A stretch of DNA of 64,000 nt. Source: Conchocele bisecta. Taxonomy: Eukaryota > Mollusca > Bivalvia > Lucinida > Thyasiridae. Both the position numbers and the translations under genes were made by a program. The DNA is taken from assembly GCA_029237695.1 (NCBI GenBank), contig CM055265.1:212738506-212802505 (forward strand), written 5' to 3'. Below are positions 62,007 to 64,000 of the stretch, one piece after another (the stretch's first letter is position 1; each line of letters begins with the position of its first letter). Under the pieces are notes generated by a model that had not been told where the DNA came from, searched no databases, and was given only the letters and a program-made list of their open reading frames with translations.

Positions 62007-62406
62007 AATGTGCATGATCACGTGGTTACAACAACAACAACGTCGCCTACTCCAAAGAAAGTATTATTTGATATTTTCCTTAATATGCAACGGATTTTTA
62101 TGAAATATGACGCAGCAAACGCGTCTTCATGAGCTGCATTTGGTGGTCTATGGAGTTTGGCACAGACTTATGATGTCGTTTTTGCGAAGAATCGATTTCC
62201 GTGTCAGAGACACGGAAATCGATTCTTCGCAAAAACGACAGAAGTTTGGGCGAAATTACAGAGACCACCAAAATGCAGCTTAACAAGACGCGTTTGATGT
62301 GCCATATTTCATCAAAATCCGTTACGTAATAAGGACACTATAAAATAATACGCACTTTAAATCGGTACTTGTTGTTGTTGTCAGTACCACGTGATCATAC
62401 ACCTTG
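62007..62406. mobile_element. Family D MITE, copy 7
   Basis: GTGCATGATCACGTGGTTAC to CCACGTGATCATACACCTTG, with (CAA)n, (TTG)n and a perfect centre CGAAGAATCGATTTCCGTGT mirrored. About 400 bp. Confidence 0.9.
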
Positions 62407-62544
62407 ATACTGTACTGCTCACTGGGTTGCCATCCGAGACATCTTAGCATGGACAAGCTATCGGCCAATTTCATCTATTGTAACAATGGACACAGGCAGC
62501 TAGCATGGGTTCAATGACTGCGGAATGGGGAAAATGTCTAAGGT
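62407..62544. other. Unassigned short gap
   Basis: Nothing recognised. Confidence 0.3.
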
Positions 62545-62910
62545 ATTTTTTTTAATTTAAAAAAACAGTGGACCGATCTTCAAAATTTCAAAATGTTTTC
62601 TTTGACCATTTCAAAGCTATCTATCCAGGTTTCGGGGTCACTTTCATGATTTCTTCTTTGAGCGCCACATTGAAACATTAGTTTCTGACTAAATGTGTCA
62701 CCTTCTGTAAATAAAGACTAATTATATTATTATTGTATTGTTCGACTTATACAGCGGCTGCAGCTCTATGTTAAATCCCCAAATCGAAATAATATTTTCA
62801 TAATAAAATCACTTATTTTCCCAAATGTCACAAAATAAAAATTAAGGCTTCATCTTATTTTTTGGTAAACTATAATATTTTTTTTAAATATGTGTTTCAG
62901 CTTGAAACGG
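62545..62910. repeat. Family J repeat, reversed diverged copy
   Basis: CCGATCTTCAAAATTTC, CATTTCAAAGCTATCTATCC, GGTTTCGGGGTCA, AAATCCCCA and AATAAAATCACTTATTTTCC correspond to J read in reverse. Confidence 0.6.
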
Positions 62911-63269
62911 AACTAAACAACAACAATCCATGAACCTGAAATCAAATCAGAACTCGAACTACACGTCATAAGGAAGCCACATACCAAATATGAAACCTCG
63001 AGTATTGCGATTTAAAAGTCACTTCTTACAAGAAACGTGACGGACGGACGAACAACATACCATTTTTCTCTCTCAAAAAGTGGGTATAAGTATGGTATCC
63101 AGACAGTAATCTGAGCCTATGCTGGTTACACACGAGCCATCGGTACATGTGGTGTATGCCCCTGGAGGTGAGTTGCCAAATGTAGTAGGTTATCTGCTCC
63201 GTGAGACAAGCCGTCAGCCCGCAGCCAGCATCTAGCCGTGTTCATCATCAACTCAGCTTGATCCATCAC
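62911..63269. other. Unassigned gap
   Basis: Nothing recognised. Confidence 0.3.
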
Positions 63270-63534
63270 ACTGATGCTGCACTCCGCCGGCGTAAAATGT
63301 TTCACGTCGAAATAGGCGCTGGATTCCGGACTAATTCCCATTCAGCTACAGGCAGAAGTTACTGCATAAACATATTTTCGTGTAGTAACCGGCGCAAGAA
63401 ATTTGCGCCGGTTACTACACGGAAAATGTGTTTATGTGTAAGCTTTATGTAGAGTTAAGCGGCATCTCGTCGGGAAATCGGAGCATTTTCGACGTGAAAC
63501 ATTTTACACTGGCGCAGAGTGCAGCGCCAGTGAA
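63270..63534. mobile_element. Family V element, copy 3 (best preserved)
   Basis: TGATGCTGCACTCCGCCGGC, GTAAAATGTTTCACGTCGAA, central hairpin TTTTCGTGTAGTAACCGGCG / CGCCGGTTACTACACGGAAA, then TTCGACGTGAAACATTTTAC and GGCGCAGAGTGCAGCGCC. Confidence 0.85.
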
Positions 63535-63896
63535 ACATGCCTGTAAGTCGTAAATATTCTGACTGCCGTGCTCAGACGTCATAACAATGGACATAGAAAA
63601 GCCTTTTTTCAACCGGTGGGGTGGGGCTTGGGTCGCCGGACACATACGGGCAATGATATGATATTACATGAGAAGGACCAGAAGTAACAAAATAAAGTAT
63701 TGAATTTGCCCAACAAGCCATAAAGTGCGGATATTATATGGTCACAAGTCTTCGCATACATTCCTCTCCGTGCTGAAAACATCTACCCTCGCGGGTAACA
63801 TTAGATACGGACTTAACCCATTAGCGACGGGATACAATTATAGTAGTATGAAACTGTTGAGGAACAAATTCCCTATTTTCTTTATTTCATCTCAGA
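63535..63896. other. Unassigned gap
   Basis: Nothing recognised; a 65-codon frame at 63725-63922 runs into the C hairpin. Confidence 0.3.
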
Positions 63897-63968
63897 TGTA
63901 TATGTTGTTACCACTCATTTGAACCGTCTCGACGAGACGGTTCAAATGAGTGGTAACAATATATACCT
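63897..63968. mobile_element. Family C hairpin, copy 4
   Basis: ATATGTTGTTACCACTCATT, GAACCGTCTCGACGAGACGGTTC and its mirror, with the usual left flank ATTTTCTTTATTTCATC. Confidence 0.9.
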
Positions 63969-64000
63969 ATATGGAGTAATAAACAAATTATTGAGATTTT

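Overview
This is a eukaryotic, animal-type window. It is AT-rich, crowded with non-coding repeats, and has one convincing protein gene. That gene is a very long TRIM/RBCC protein, and the surrounding landscape of palindromic miniature DNA transposons and tRNA-headed SINEs is typical of marine molluscs. A bivalve is my best guess; this is inference from repeat style, not an identification.

The gene lies on the minus strand at 28017-32711. It is a single uninterrupted reading frame of 1564 codons: RING finger, two B-boxes, coiled coil, then about 1200 residues of low-complexity sequence with no NHL, B30.2/SPRY, filamin or other C-terminal TRIM domain. The disordered part carries some twenty short T-x-T motifs, several fitting the dynein light chain LC8 (DYNLL) consensus [KRS]-x-T-Q-T. 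It ends in a lysine-rich patch and a distinctive C-terminal tail. Open frames on the opposite strand here are shadows.

Almost all the rest is repeat DNA. I name families by letter because I could not search a database. A (21 copies): about 220-245 bp palindromic MITE flanked by CTG or CAG. B (about 12 copies plus hairpin fragments): about 235 bp element with TGTGACTGGAGAAATGG ends. B2: hairpin element with TTAACCCTTT ends. C: 64-bp hairpin. CC: element with the GTGCCGTGAATGGG inverted repeat. D (7 copies): about 370-425 bp, ends containing ATCACGTGGT. E (3 copies): foldback arrays of a 21-bp unit. F (4 copies): TA-flanked, pogo/Tigger-like ends CAGTG. G, H, J, L, O, V, X and Y: further families with two or three copies each. 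I (3 copies): about 505 bp, flanked by TTAA. K: a 1.19-kb foldback. Several elements are nested in others, which gives a relative order of activity (A is younger than B; C sits inside an A; H sits inside a D).

From about 55.11 to 60.00 kb lies a block bounded by 27-bp inverted repeats and studded with AAAATGGCCGCCAT motifs (YY1-like). Inside it, on the minus strand at about 56.25-57.6 kb, is a heavily mutated Ty3/Gypsy-type pol fossil (RNase H, HHCC zinc finger and integrase) that is visible only by reading through stops and frameshifts. At 54.26-54.46 kb there is a minisatellite whose every unit is a palindromic E-box pair. No rRNA gene, CRISPR array or intact transposase was found.
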